Source: an endosymbiont of Lamellibrachia barhami (GTDB taxonomy: Bacteria; Pseudomonadota; Gammaproteobacteria; Chromatiales; Chromatiaceae). Taken from it: 64,000 nt of DNA. Made by a program: the position numbers and the translations under genes. Positions 28,165 to 37,586 of the stretch are shown in pieces; position 1 is the stretch's first letter; each line of letters begins with the position of its first letter. The notes beneath the pieces are model-generated. The model was given only the letters and a program-made list of their open reading frames with translations. It was not told where the DNA came from and searched no databases. Location: NCBI RefSeq assembly GCF_011947365.2, contig NZ_JAAVSH020000001.1, positions 3,470,206 through 3,534,205 on the forward strand. The letters are read 5' to 3'.

Positions 28165-28899
28165 ATGATTTCATCCAACCAAATGAAGTATGAATTCACG
28201 CCCATTGGCATCATACACTCCTGTTTCAAAGAGAAATTCGGCATCCCCCGCCAACCGGGATTGATTCCCGAGGCCCTGGCCACGCTGGAGATAGTTCCGC
28301 CTTTCAACCGGCCGGAAGCCTTCAAAGCGCTTGAGGGCTACTCCCATATCTGGATCAACTTCGTCTTCCACGCGGCGCTAAGGGAGCAGTGGAAGCCCAT
28401 GGTACGTCCACCACGGCTCGGCGGAAATCAGCGAGTCGGGGTATTCGCCTCACGCAGCCCGTTTCGGCCCAACCCCATCGGTCTTTCGGTGGTTCGACTC
28501 AACGAGGTCAAATGCAATGATAAAGGCGTCGAACTGCACTTGAGCGGCATTGACCTGCTGGACGGCACGCCGGTACTCGACATCAAACCCTACCTCCCTT
28601 ACACCGACGCCATACCTGACGCACATTCCGGTTATGCACCGGGGCCGCCGGGCCAATCAATCGCACTGTCCTACTCAAACCAGGCTGAAGCCTGGCTGGA
28701 AAATGTAGCGGCAAAGCAGGCCGATCATATCCGCAGACTGCTACGGCAGATATTCGAAAACGACCCACGCCCAGCCTATCTCAGAGCGGACAGCGCCGAG
28801 CGAAAATTCGGCATGACTCTCTACGACTTCAATGTAAGCTGGACGGTTGAAAATAACCAGGTAAACATAACGGAGATAAAACACCTTTCAGCCCCCTGA
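28165..28899 (+). CDS. trmO: tRNA (t6A37) N6-methyltransferase TrmO (TsaA)
   Basis: TrmO uses S-adenosylmethionine to methylate threonylcarbamoyladenosine-37 in tRNA-Thr that reads ACY codons. The 244-aa protein has family blocks: FTPIGIIHSCFKEKFGIPRQPG, GYSHIWINFVFH, PPRLGGNQRVGVFASRSPFRPNPIGLS, the LDGTPVLDIKPYLPYTDAIP segment, and the C-terminal PAYLRADSAERKFG. Length is close to the E. coli protein. A second in-frame ATG at 28183 fits the family's N terminus slightly better; neither start has a good ribosome site. It lies 5 bases from the SDR stop. Confidence 0.93.
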   Translation: MISSNQMKYEFTPIGIIHSCFKEKFGIPRQPGLIPEALATLEIVPPFNRPEAFKALEGYSHIWINFVFHAALREQWKPMVRPPRLGGNQRVGVFASRSPFRPNPIGLSVVRLNEVKCNDKGVELHLSGIDLLDGTPVLDIKPYLPYTDAIPDAHSGYAPGPPGQSIALSYSNQAEAWLENVAAKQADHIRRLLRQIFENDPRPAYLRADSAERKFGMTLYDFNVSWTVENNQVNITEIKHLSAP

Positions 28900-28982
28900 A
28901 GATTGACATTAAGCAATGCGACTTTGAACTGCATACTTCAGTCTGACTTATTTATCGGACCAAGCAAACGACTCCCCCCGAG

Positions 28983-29396
28983 ATGACAGAACTCTACCCC
29001 TGGATCAAATACCTTCACGTCACGACGGTCGTTATTACAGGCATGATGTTTGTGCAACGCTATCTCTGGATGTTATCGAATACGCTGCAGGAGAAAGGGG
29101 GCTGGATCAGAGTCGTCCCGCATGTCAACGACACTCTCCTGCTCTTCAGTGGACTGGCCATGGCTCTGATGATCCAGCAATATCCATTGGTGACCGGCTG
29201 GCTCACCGCGAAGTTGGTCGCGCTGCTGGCCTATATCATCATCGGCAGCATCGCGCTCAAGCGGGGACGCAGCCGACGGATCCGCACTTGGGCCGGCCTG
29301 CTGGCATTAACCTGTTACTTCTACATCATCGGCACCGCCCTGAGCCGCAGCCCGATTCCGCAGCCTGAACTTATTCTCCACAATCTTCTGCACTGA
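28983..29396 (+). CDS. SirB2-family membrane protein
   Basis: The 137-aa inner-membrane protein has four hydrophobic segments at about 8-30, 45-65, 72-92 and 102-120. The pattern WIKYLHVTTVVITGMMFVQRYLWM, HVNDTLLLFSGLAMAL and a conserved His pair match the SirB2 (invasion gene expression up-regulator) family. Biochemical function is unknown. It is separated from trmO by about 80 bases and from the V-ATPase operon by about 200. Confidence 0.8.
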   Translation: MTELYPWIKYLHVTTVVITGMMFVQRYLWMLSNTLQEKGGWIRVVPHVNDTLLLFSGLAMALMIQQYPLVTGWLTAKLVALLAYIIIGSIALKRGRSRRIRTWAGLLALTCYFYIIGTALSRSPIPQPELILHNLLH

Positions 29397-29442
29397 CTGT
29401 GCTGACCATTAAACAACCCTATAGAAGACGGGGTGTTGAATT

Positions 29443-29469
29443 GTAGGAGCGACGGGGTGCCGTCCCTAC
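29443..29469. repeat. Short GTAGGAGCGACGG hairpin (REP-like)
   Basis: GTAGG-GACGG pairs with CCGTC-CCTAC around a GGTG-type loop. It is a compact hairpin after sirB2 and before the V-ATPase operon, similar in layout to REP elements. It could stabilise or end the upstream transcript. Confidence 0.6.
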
Positions 29470-29610
29470 TCACTCTTCGCAGCAAGCTACGGAAAACCAA
29501 ACCTAAAGAGACTAAATAATGATCTGGCTCAACGCAGTTTGATCAATGCAATCACAAGTGCTCTATATTTGGCTACACTTGGGTAAACCTAACAAGAACT
29601 GCCGAAGGCA

Positions 29611-29934
29611 ATGGACGAAAATCTACAGCGACTGCTCGACGCCGAGATGCAGGCAGAGCAGCTCCACCAGCAAGCCAACGAGGAACGGGAGCGGATCATC
29701 CACGATGCACTGCAGGAAGTCCGTGCGCAGGAGACTCGGTTTGAAACCCGGATTCCTGAACTGCATGCATCATTTCTCGACAAAGCCAATAGCCGGTCCG
29801 ACCAGACGATCGCCGAGCTAAAACGGCGTTTCGACGAGCACCACACTCAACTAAGAGAGTATGCCGAGACAAGGGAGGATGATGCGCTGGATGCCGCATT
29901 CCAGCTATTGACGGATCCGGCTGCTGACGACTGA
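29611..29934 (+). CDS. V-type ATPase subunit G/H-like peripheral stalk protein
   Basis: The 107-aa protein is almost entirely a charged coiled coil (DENLQRLLDAEMQAEQLHQQANEERERIIHDA...), with the heptad pattern and Glu/Gln/Arg content of the stalk subunit that pairs with subunit E in V/A-type ATPases. It is the first gene of the ATPase operon; its stop is 7 bases from subunit C. The assignment relies mainly on coiled-coil character and position, as such subunits are poorly conserved. Confidence 0.65.
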   Translation: MDENLQRLLDAEMQAEQLHQQANEERERIIHDALQEVRAQETRFETRIPELHASFLDKANSRSDQTIAELKRRFDEHHTQLREYAETREDDALDAAFQLLTDPAADD

Positions 29935-29941
29935 TCAAACA

Positions 29942-30985
29942 ATGAACAGCAGCGCATCCCAAACCTATCTCAAAACCCGGGTCAATATCTTCGCCACGCA
30001 GCTATTCACAGACGACCGAATTCTTGAACTGTTGGACATGCCTCTGGAAGAGCTGAGTGGCACATTTGGCCTGACTGGAATCATTGAATCCCACCTCGCA
30101 CCCCAACAACTGAATCATGCACTGGAACAGTCACTGCTTCACTCCCTGATGTCAGACCTCTCGGTACTCCTGCGTCCTTTGGACGGCACTTCCCGGGTAC
30201 TGCTGGTCTACTGGTCCCGCAAATTCGCCCTTTTCAACCTAAAGACCCTGATCCGCTGCAAGCTGAATGAACTCAGTCTTGAAGAGGTCAGTGGCTATCT
30301 ACACCATCTGCCGGACATCATCCGGCTTCCCCATGAAAAACTGCTGCAGGCGGAGAACATACTGGAGATGCTACACCTGCTCGAACATGGGCCCTATCAA
30401 TCGATAGCCCGTCAGGCAAGGCAGGTCTATGAGGAGAAGAATGAACCCTTCTCCCTGGATGCCGCCATCGACCGCAGTTACTTCCAGGGCATGGTGAAAT
30501 ACAGCAACAGCAATAGCCAGATTGACCGGGAGGGACTGAAAGAGCTGATCGGCATGCTCACCGACCGGCAGAATCTGCTTTGGGTATTGCGCTACCGTTT
30601 CATGTACCAGCTCTCCTCCGGTGAGACCTACTATCTGCTCGTTCCATTCGGAAAATATCTCGATCGCAACCGGTTGATGGAGCTTGTCAATCTCGACAGT
30701 TTCCAGTCCGTACTCGAAAAACTGCCACCAAAGCTGAGTCGAATAGTCAGCGGCACCACAAATGCAATGCAGGCAAGACAGCGCCTGGACTTCTATCTCA
30801 GTGGTGAAATGCGGCGCCTGATCCGCTTCAGTCCATCACCGGCCACCCGTGCACTTGCCTATCTCGTTGCCCGGGATACCGACCTGAAACGCCTTAACGC
30901 TCTGCTGCAGGGGAAACTGCTCGGTTTGGATAGTGAACTGGTTCATGAGGCACTCATGCCCCCCGCGTTCCAGGAAGCTGCATGA
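29942..30985 (+). CDS. V/A-type ATPase subunit C (AC39-like)
   Basis: The 347-aa helical protein has the length and hallmarks of the V0 C/d subunit that links the rotor ring and central stalk: N-terminal KTRVNIFATQLFTDDRILELLDM, repeated three-helix units, VLLVYWSRKFALFNLKTLIRCKLNEL, and a related repeat near WVLRYRFMYQLSSGETYYLLVPFGKYL. The second gene in the operon, it starts 7 bases after the G/H-like gene. Sequence similarity in this family is low, but the context of A, B, D and I subunits downstream makes it secure. Confidence 0.82.
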   Translation: MNSSASQTYLKTRVNIFATQLFTDDRILELLDMPLEELSGTFGLTGIIESHLAPQQLNHALEQSLLHSLMSDLSVLLRPLDGTSRVLLVYWSRKFALFNLKTLIRCKLNELSLEEVSGYLHHLPDIIRLPHEKLLQAENILEMLHLLEHGPYQSIARQARQVYEEKNEPFSLDAAIDRSYFQGMVKYSNSNSQIDREGLKELIGMLTDRQNLLWVLRYRFMYQLSSGETYYLLVPFGKYLDRNRLMELVNLDSFQSVLEKLPPKLSRIVSGTTNAMQARQRLDFYLSGEMRRLIRFSPSPATRALAYLVARDTDLKRLNALLQGKLLGLDSELVHEALMPPAFQEAA

Positions 30986-31009
30986 AACAACGTCAGAGTG
31001 ATCCCTATC

Positions 31010-32887
31010 ATGTTTAGCACTCTGCCGATGAAACATCTGCGGATCCAACTGCTTACCGAGGATCTTCCGGAAGCTTCACTGCTTCTTGCGGAACTGGGGG
31101 TGTTTGCACCGGACCCCCGTCCAATTCTGGAAGCGGAGCTGCCTTCGATTCCAGGGGAGGATTACCGCCATTTCTACGCCCAGGCCCGCTCAAGATTTGA
31201 CAAGATCGCCCGTCACGTCGCCTACACGGACACACTGGATAACAAGGAAGTCCACGCTGTCAGTGAGGCGGATTTGCAGCTGACCAACGACTGGCTGGGT
31301 GAGGTTTGGAGTGACTGTTCTGAATTTGAAGAGGAGCGGCACCGCCTGCGAGACCAACTCCACGCCATCGATGAACTCGAGCAGACCCTGGATAATTTCA
31401 GTAACCTGAATATCGATCTGGGACGGCTGCAACAGAAGAGCCGTTTTCTCGAGATCCACATCGGCATGGTTGCGCGCACCCAAGTCAAGCAATTGGAAGA
31501 GGCCGTGGGGCTGGCGGGCTATCTGCTTTACCGTTTCCTTGAACGTGAGGCGCGAACCCACGTGATTATCATCGGTGCACTGGGTGGTGAGTCCGCAGAA
31601 CTGAAGTCAGTGTTGGACACCGCCGGTTTCCGGCCACTGCAGGTGCCGGAAGCCCTCCACAGCGAACCGGAGAAGGCAAAAGCGAGCCTGCAGGAGCAAC
31701 AGACGGATCTGCTGCAACGGCAACAACAATTGGAGTCACGCAGCGCTGCCTGGAGTACTTCAATCGCGCGACATCTCTCAAAAGCCGCCCAGACCCTGCG
31801 CCAGGCAGCTCCCTACTTCCAGGTTCAAAATGCCGCAAGAAATCAGGGCAGCCTCTCTGCGATACAGGGCTGGATACCGGCGCGGGAGGTAGCGAAAGCC
31901 GAAACGAGATTGCGGCAGAAGTTGCACAACCCCTTTGTCCTCGAAAGCCGCAACCCCACTGCGGACGAACGGCCGATCGTGCCATCGTTCATCAGCCGCA
32001 ACCGTCTGCTCAAGCCCTTCTCTATACTGGTCAAACAATACGGTATACCCCGCTATGGGGAGGTCAACCCCACGCTGCTGTTCGCTATCAGCTATATCCT
32101 GATGTTCGGCATGATGTTCGGCGACGTGGGACACGGCGCGATGATCTTGCTCATCGGCATCCTGGCCCGGCGCAAACTCGGCTCATTTACCCTGTTTGCG
32201 GTCGCCGCAGGCATCTCTTCCATGGTGTTCGGCCTGCTTTACGGCAGTATCTTCGGCTATGAACATGTGATCCAAGCTATCTGGATTGCGCCCATGTCGG
32301 ACCCACTCTACATGCTCACCATGGCGCTCATTTGGGGCGTGGGTTTTCTGATACTCATCACCCTGATCAATATCATCAACCATCTGCAGCAGAACGATCC
32401 CAGCGGCGCGCTGTTTGGTGATAACGGCATACTCAGCCTGTTACTCTATATTGGGCTCCTGTGGGGCAGCTTCAATGTCTATCAGGATGGCGCCTTCGGC
32501 GTGGGAGCGGCTATCGTGAGTCTATCCACTCTACTGGCTCTCTTCGCCTACAAGCTGATGGAAACGGACGCCTCCCCGGGAGAACGGATTCTGGTCGCCG
32601 CCATCGAGACCTTTGAAACCGTTACCGGCTACGCCTCGAATACCCTCTCTTTCCTGCGTGTCGCGGCATTCAGTCTCAACCATGTGGCCCTCTCTGTCGC
32701 GGTATTTACCCTGGCGGGAATGATGGAGGAGACCGGTTACTGGATCACCGTGATACTGGGCAATCTGTTCATTCTCATCCTGGAAGGTCTGATTGTAACC
32801 ATCCAGGTTTTGAGACTGGAATACTACGAAGGCTTCTCCCGGTTCTTCGCAGGGGACGGCAAGGCCTTTAAGCCATTGACACTGTAG
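31010..32887 (+). CDS. V/A-type ATPase subunit I (membrane stator)
   Basis: The 625-aa protein is the a/I-type stator that forms the ion half-channels against the c ring. The N-terminal half is cytosolic (coiled coils around 105-130 and 215-245), and the C-terminal half has seven or eight membrane segments. Family blocks are PFSILVKQYGIPRYGEVNPTLLFAISYILMFGMMFGDVGHG, VFGLLYGSIFGYE and the last segment with Arg in NTLSFLRVAAFSLNHVALS, the conserved essential arginine. The start is uncertain: GTG 30998 or ATG 31010 or 31028, none with a clear ribosome site. Confidence 0.92.
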   Translation: MFSTLPMKHLRIQLLTEDLPEASLLLAELGVFAPDPRPILEAELPSIPGEDYRHFYAQARSRFDKIARHVAYTDTLDNKEVHAVSEADLQLTNDWLGEVWSDCSEFEEERHRLRDQLHAIDELEQTLDNFSNLNIDLGRLQQKSRFLEIHIGMVARTQVKQLEEAVGLAGYLLYRFLEREARTHVIIIGALGGESAELKSVLDTAGFRPLQVPEALHSEPEKAKASLQEQQTDLLQRQQQLESRSAAWSTSIARHLSKAAQTLRQAAPYFQVQNAARNQGSLSAIQGWIPAREVAKAETRLRQKLHNPFVLESRNPTADERPIVPSFISRNRLLKPFSILVKQYGIPRYGEVNPTLLFAISYILMFGMMFGDVGHGAMILLIGILARRKLGSFTLFAVAAGISSMVFGLLYGSIFGYEHVIQAIWIAPMSDPLYMLTMALIWGVGFLILITLINIINHLQQNDPSGALFGDNGILSLLLYIGLLWGSFNVYQDGAFGVGAAIVSLSTLLALFAYKLMETDASPGERILVAAIETFETVTGYASNTLSFLRVAAFSLNHVALSVAVFTLAGMMEETGYWITVILGNLFILILEGLIVTIQVLRLEYYEGFSRFFAGDGKAFKPLTL

Positions 32888-32925
32888 ACCTGCAACGCTT
32901 CCACTACTCAAACAAGGAGCATGAC

Positions 32926-33363
32926 ATGTACTGGCTGATTACCCTGATGACCATGGGCATTGTGGGCGTCATCGCCACCGGCGTGGTGATGGAGATCAAA
33001 CCCGCTGCTATCAACAGACGCTGGTTCAAGCCCACTATCGGTCTCAATCTACTGTTTTTTATCGTCGGTCAGATCACGCTGCTCTTTTATGGCGTGCAGG
33101 AAGTTATGGCCGCTCCGGCAGTGGCTGAGAGCAGCGGCGAGATCTCTATCGGCCTCGGATTGGGCATCATCGGTGTGGGTATTCCGACCGCATTGAGTAC
33201 CGTCGGCGCAGGCATCGCGGTAGGTCCCATCGGCGCTGCCTCCCTGGCGGTACTGGCGGAAAAACCCGAGATATTCGGACGTACACTAATCTATCTGGGT
33301 CTGGCCGAGGGCATCGCCATCTACGGTCTGGTCATGAGTATCCTGCTGCTGGACAAACTCTGA
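32926..33363 (+). CDS. V/A-type ATPase subunit K (c ring)
   Basis: The 145-aa membrane protein forms the rotor ring. The C-terminal half is a c-subunit hairpin with Gly-rich helix (GLGLGIIGVGIPTALSTVGAGIAVG) and ion-binding Glu128 in YLGLAEGIAIYGLV. The N-terminal half has two more membrane segments but is not a second c hairpin: it lacks the Gly pattern and the acidic residue, having RRWFKP between segments. So each subunit has one ion site. The motif AEGIAIYG looks proton-type; the Na-type residues next to Glu in Enterococcus NtpK are not obvious. Confidence 0.9.
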   Translation: MYWLITLMTMGIVGVIATGVVMEIKPAAINRRWFKPTIGLNLLFFIVGQITLLFYGVQEVMAAPAVAESSGEISIGLGLGIIGVGIPTALSTVGAGIAVGPIGAASLAVLAEKPEIFGRTLIYLGLAEGIAIYGLVMSILLLDKL

Positions 33364-33370
33364 GTTATCC

Positions 33371-33724
33371 ATGTCCAACGAGACCCTGCAACAGCAACAG
33401 ACCCGTCTGATATTCCTGGGCAGCACCTCAATCGCCAATGGGTTCAGACTCATCGGTTTTGAAACCCGTCCGGATCCGAGCCTGCAGGAGGTCGATCAGC
33501 TGTTCAGTGAATTACTCAACGAACGGCAACATGCCTTCATCGTCATCGATCACTCACTGGAAAAGCTCGATTCAAAACTCATCCAGCAGATACGCAACGA
33601 GGGCGGCAGGATCGTACTTTCGGAAGTACCCTCACTGGATGATCCCAACTGTTATCAATGCAGCATCGACCGACAACTCTCCATACTGATTGGTGAAGAT
33701 GGTGACGAAGGAGCCCAATTGTGA
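33371..33724 (+). CDS. V/A-type ATPase subunit F
   Basis: The 117-aa central-stalk protein has the Rossmann-like fold of subunit F: RLIFLGSTSIANGFRLIGFETRPDPS, HAFIVIDHSLEK and a Pro-rich end SEVPSLDDPN. It binds subunit D in the rotor. It starts 7 bases after subunit K, and its stop overlaps the GTG start of subunit E by 4 bases (GTGA), indicating coupled translation. Confidence 0.82.
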   Translation: MSNETLQQQQTRLIFLGSTSIANGFRLIGFETRPDPSLQEVDQLFSELLNERQHAFIVIDHSLEKLDSKLIQQIRNEGGRIVLSEVPSLDDPNCYQCSIDRQLSILIGEDGDEGAQL

Positions 33725-34353
33725 ATCAGGTTGACGAACTGGCTCAGACGATCCTCAAGCGCGCTGAATCGATGGCCGACGAGTGCCATGATCGCGCCCG
33801 GGTGGGTCGTGACGTGATCCTGCGTGATGCCAGTGAACGACTCCATCTGCGGGAAGAGAAGGAGACGCTGCTGGCCAAGGCGATGGCGGATCGTACCTAT
33901 CGGCGCAAGGTACAGGCCGACGAACTCAAACTTCACAGCCGTATGGATCATCTGCGGTGGAATCTGGTACAGGCTGTAATCGAACGACTACCTTTCCGCA
34001 TGACGGAGTTGACCCAGGATAAAAACCGCTATTTCACCCTTTTACAGGCCTACCTCAGCAGGGGCGCGGAGATGATCGAGGCCGACACACTGGTCGTCGA
34101 GCTAAACGCAAACGATCAGCGGCGACTACAAAATAACTGGGATGAATTTGCCGGTGCCGCTGTGCCGGACAAACAACTCCTTCTGGCCGAAGAGCCTATT
34201 CGGACCATTGGAGGACTCTGTCTTCGAACCCAGGACAATCGAATCAGATTGGATCAGACCTTCGAAGGACGTCTGGAACGGCTCGAAGATCGACTTTATC
34301 AGGCCATCGTTGAACGCCTGCTGCCCCCACCCCGTAGCGGCGCGTCGCTGTAG
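33721..34353 (+). CDS. V/A-type ATPase subunit E
   Basis: This is a 210-aa peripheral stalk subunit: a long N-terminal helix rich in Arg, Glu and Ala (about 1-85, including the DECHDRARVGRDVILRDASERL stretch) and a mixed C-terminal head ending with EDRLYQAIVERLLPPP, typical of E subunits. It starts with GTG at 33721 within the end of subunit F. It pairs with the G/H-like subunit at the head of the operon. Position between F and A supports the call. Confidence 0.82.
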   Translation: MNQVDELAQTILKRAESMADECHDRARVGRDVILRDASERLHLREEKETLLAKAMADRTYRRKVQADELKLHSRMDHLRWNLVQAVIERLPFRMTELTQDKNRYFTLLQAYLSRGAEMIEADTLVVELNANDQRRLQNNWDEFAGAAVPDKQLLLAEEPIRTIGGLCLRTQDNRIRLDQTFEGRLERLEDRLYQAIVERLLPPPRSGASL

Positions 34354-34380
34354 TCCCCAGGCCCATAGCGGAATAAAGAG

Positions 34381-36171
34381 ATGACAAAACAGGGCATAAT
34401 CAAAGATATCAACGGTCCCATCGTGACCATCACCCTCCCCGGTGTAGCCAACGGGGAACAGGTCAAGATCGGAGAGTTGGGTCTCTATGGCGAAGTGATC
34501 TCCCTGCAGGGCAGCGAGGCTCTGGTACAGATCTATGAATCCACCGAGATGGTGCGCCCCGGCGAGCCGGTTGAGGGGCTGGGCCATCCCCTCTCGGTGG
34601 AACTCGGACCCGGTCTGATGGGTGGTATCTTTGACGGGGTGCAGCGCCCACTGGAAAAGATGTTTCTGCAGGCGGGTGATCAGATTCCAAGAGGACTGAG
34701 CCCGGACGCACTGGACCGGGAGTCTCAATGGACCTTCACACCGACGGAATCCCTGGAACCCAACACGCAAGTCAGCGGCGGCATCCAGCTGGGCAGTGTA
34801 CAGGAGACCGAGTCGGTCCTGCATCGTATCCTGGTGCCGCCGGATGTCAGCGGCGAACTGATTGAGATCGCTCCTGAAGGGGACTATAGCCTCGATCAGA
34901 CCATTGCCCGGGTAAAAACAGCGAATGGTGAGATACGCAGACTCAAACTCTTTCATCGCTGGCCGGTGCGCCAACCCCGTCCCTATCTGCACCGGGATCA
35001 CAGCTCCGAACCCCTGATCACCGGCCAACGTGTCCTCGATACCTTCTTCCCCCTCCTGAAAGGCGGCAAGGGCGCCGTGCCCGGCCCCTTCGGCGCCGGC
35101 AAAACCATGGTGCAGCACCAAGTGGCACGCTGGTCAAACGCGGATATCGTCATCTATGTCGGCTGCGGCGAGCGTGGTAACGAGTTGGTCGATGTACTCG
35201 ATAGCTTCCCCAAGCTCAAAGACCCCTACACCGGACGCTCCCTGATGGAACGCACCCTGCTGGTGGCAAATACCTCCAACATGCCGGTGGTGGCCCGCGA
35301 GGCGTCCATCTACGTCGGCATCACTATTGCAGAATACTATCGTGACCAGGGGCATGACGTGGTGATGCTGGCAGACTCCACCAGCCGTTGGGCCGAGGCC
35401 CTGCGGGAGGTCTCTGGACGTTTGGGACAGATGCCCGTCGAAGAGGGTTATCCGGCCTATCTCGCCTCCCGTCTCTCCGCGTTCTACGAGCGGGCGGGGC
35501 GGGTCGAAACTCACGACTGCGGCAAAGGTTCTGTAAGTCTGATCGGTGCAGTATCGCCACCCGGCGGCGACTTTTCAGAACCGGTCACCAGCCACACCAA
35601 AGAGATCATCCAGACCTTCTGGGCGCTCTCCAAGGAGCTGGCGGACGCCCGCCACTATCCGGCGATCGACTGGGTCGACAGCTTCTCCGCAGATGTCTCT
35701 ACCGCAGCCATTTGGTGGCACGAACAGGTCGACCGGAATTGGGAAAATCGCCGGGGGCAGGCACTGGGCATGCTCGCCAGGGATGCGGAACTCTCCCGCA
35801 TCGTCAACCTGGTGGGACCGGAGGCGCTCTCTTCCGCCCAGCGCTGGATGTTGGAGGGCGCCGCCCTGATCAAAGAGGGGGTACTGCAGCAGAGCGCGCT
35901 CGATCCTGTGGATACCTTCTCCTCCCCAGAGAAACAGTTCCTCCTGCTGGATACACTGCTTACCATCTATGATCAGGGCGCCGACCTGATCGAACTGGGT
36001 GTGCCGGTGCAGGAGTTGAGCGACCTGCCGATTCTGGCCAAGTTGCGACGCTGCAAGGAGGTCTATGATTCCGACCAGCTGGGTCAGCTGCGGGAGTTCC
36101 GCGAGCAGGCCATCAAAATCTTTGAATCCATCCGGTCCGAATACGCTCAGCGTGGGGAGCAGATATCATGA
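34381..36171 (+). CDS. atpA: V/A-type ATPase catalytic subunit A
   Basis: The 596-aa catalytic subunit has the Walker A motif GPFGAGKT with Lys241, the non-homologous insert after the beta-barrel typical of A subunits (about 115-200), VGCGERGNELVDVL, and the catalytic Glu and Arg in MLADSTSRWAEALREVSGRLGQMPVEEGYPAYL. Length is right for V/A-type. It has its own ribosome site (GCGGAATAAAGAG) and ends with an ATGA overlap with subunit B. The enzyme either makes ATP from an ion gradient or hydrolyses ATP to pump ions. Confidence 0.97.
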   Translation: MTKQGIIKDINGPIVTITLPGVANGEQVKIGELGLYGEVISLQGSEALVQIYESTEMVRPGEPVEGLGHPLSVELGPGLMGGIFDGVQRPLEKMFLQAGDQIPRGLSPDALDRESQWTFTPTESLEPNTQVSGGIQLGSVQETESVLHRILVPPDVSGELIEIAPEGDYSLDQTIARVKTANGEIRRLKLFHRWPVRQPRPYLHRDHSSEPLITGQRVLDTFFPLLKGGKGAVPGPFGAGKTMVQHQVARWSNADIVIYVGCGERGNELVDVLDSFPKLKDPYTGRSLMERTLLVANTSNMPVVAREASIYVGITIAEYYRDQGHDVVMLADSTSRWAEALREVSGRLGQMPVEEGYPAYLASRLSAFYERAGRVETHDCGKGSVSLIGAVSPPGGDFSEPVTSHTKEIIQTFWALSKELADARHYPAIDWVDSFSADVSTAAIWWHEQVDRNWENRRGQALGMLARDAELSRIVNLVGPEALSSAQRWMLEGAALIKEGVLQQSALDPVDTFSSPEKQFLLLDTLLTIYDQGADLIELGVPVQELSDLPILAKLRRCKEVYDSDQLGQLREFREQAIKIFESIRSEYAQRGEQIS

Positions 36172-37586
36172 GCGCCAAGGAGTACCGCACCGTCTCCTCC
36201 GCCCGGGGAGGACTACTGACGGTCAGCCAGGTTCCGGGCATCGCCTTCGGCGACCGGGTGGAGATCCGGGACAGCCAGGGCAGGAAGCGCAATGGTCAGG
36301 TCATTCGAAGTTCGAACATAGAGGTGTTGATACAGGTTTTCGAGGGAACCGACCACCTCGATCTGGAGAACACATGGGTGCGTTTTCTGGATACCCCACT
36401 GGAGATCAGCCTCTCCCCGGAGATCCTGGGGCGCGTCTTCAACGGACTGGGGGAGCCCAAAGACGGTCGTCCACCCGTGGTCTCCCGTCTGCATCGAAGC
36501 ATCAACGCCAACGCCTTCAACCCGGCAGCGCGCACCTATCCCAAAGAATTCATCCAGACCGGCATCTCCACCATCGACGGCCTTAATTCCCTGGTGCGGG
36601 GGCAGAAACTGCCGATCTTCTCCGCCTCGGGATTGCCCCACAACAGACTTGCCGCCCAGATCGTGCGGCAGGCCAAACTACCGGATGAAGAGAGTCACTT
36701 CTCCATCGTTTTCGCGGCGATGGGCGTCTCCTACTCCGACGCCCGTTTTTTCCAGGAGGAGTTCGCCTCCTCCGGTGTGCTCGGCAACGTGGTGATGTTC
36801 ATCAATCTGGCGGACGAGCCGCCGGTGGAGCGGCTCACCCTTCCACGCATGGCGCTCACTGCCGCTGAGTACCTGGCCTTCGACCTCGACCGTCATGTGC
36901 TGGTTGTCATGACCGACATGACCCACTATGCGGAGGCGTTGCGGGAGGTGGCCACCGCCAAAGGCGACGTACCTGCGCGCAAGGGCTATCCCGGCTATCT
37001 CTATTCCGATCTGGCGGAGATCTACGAGCGTTCCGGCCGGATCAAGGACCGCCACGGATCGATCACCCTGGTGCCGGTGCTGTCGATGCCCAGCGACGAC
37101 ATCACCCATCCGATACCCGACCTCACCGGTTACATCACCGAAGGGCAGATCGTGTTGAGCCGGGAACTGCACAACCAGGGGGTCTATCCGCCGGTACATA
37201 TCTCACCCTCACTCTCCCGTCTGATGAAGGACGGCATCGGCAAGGACTTCACCCGGGAGGATCACCCCCATGTCTCCAATCAGCTTTACGCCCTCTATGC
37301 CCGGGCATTGGAGACCCGCAACCTGGCCTCCATCATCGGCGCGGATGAACTCTCTGCCAGAGACCAGCGTTATCTCGAATTTGCCGATGCCTTCGAGAAA
37401 CGTTTCGTGGCTCAGGGCGAAGACGAGGACCGCAGCATTGTGGAGACCCTGAACCTGGCCTGGGAGCTGCTCTCCCTGCTGCCGACGACTGCCCTGACCC
37501 GTGTCACCGAGACAGAGATGGCCAAATACCACCGTCATCCCGGCAACGAACTCGGGCAACCTGTGCAGAAGGAACCCCTTGCATGA
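36168..37586 (+). CDS. atpB: V/A-type ATPase subunit B
   Basis: This is the 472-aa non-catalytic nucleotide-binding subunit. Family features: LGRVFNGLGEPKDGRPPV, TGISTIDGLNSLVRGQKLPIFSASGLPHN (a degenerate P loop without GKT, as expected for B), MTDMTHYAEALREVATAKGDVPARKGYPGYLYSDLA, and ERSGRIKDRHGSITLVPVLSMPSDDITHPIPDLTGYITEGQ. It overlaps subunit A at its start and subunit D at its end (ATGA both times). Confidence 0.97.
   Translation: MSAKEYRTVSSARGGLLTVSQVPGIAFGDRVEIRDSQGRKRNGQVIRSSNIEVLIQVFEGTDHLDLENTWVRFLDTPLEISLSPEILGRVFNGLGEPKDGRPPVVSRLHRSINANAFNPAARTYPKEFIQTGISTIDGLNSLVRGQKLPIFSASGLPHNRLAAQIVRQAKLPDEESHFSIVFAAMGVSYSDARFFQEEFASSGVLGNVVMFINLADEPPVERLTLPRMALTAAEYLAFDLDRHVLVVMTDMTHYAEALREVATAKGDVPARKGYPGYLYSDLAEIYERSGRIKDRHGSITLVPVLSMPSDDITHPIPDLTGYITEGQIVLSRELHNQGVYPPVHISPSLSRLMKDGIGKDFTREDHPHVSNQLYALYARALETRNLASIIGADELSARDQRYLEFADAFEKRFVAQGEDEDRSIVETLNLAWELLSLLPTTALTRVTETEMAKYHRHPGNELGQPVQKEPLA

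Noticed and set aside
27455..28174. 239-codon minus-strand open frame
   Set aside because: It mirrors the SDR gene, which has all catalytic motifs; the antisense frame is a shadow of its codon use.
34126..35121. 331-codon minus-strand open frame
   Set aside because: It is antisense to V-ATPase subunits E and A, which are well conserved; it shows no recognisable protein features.
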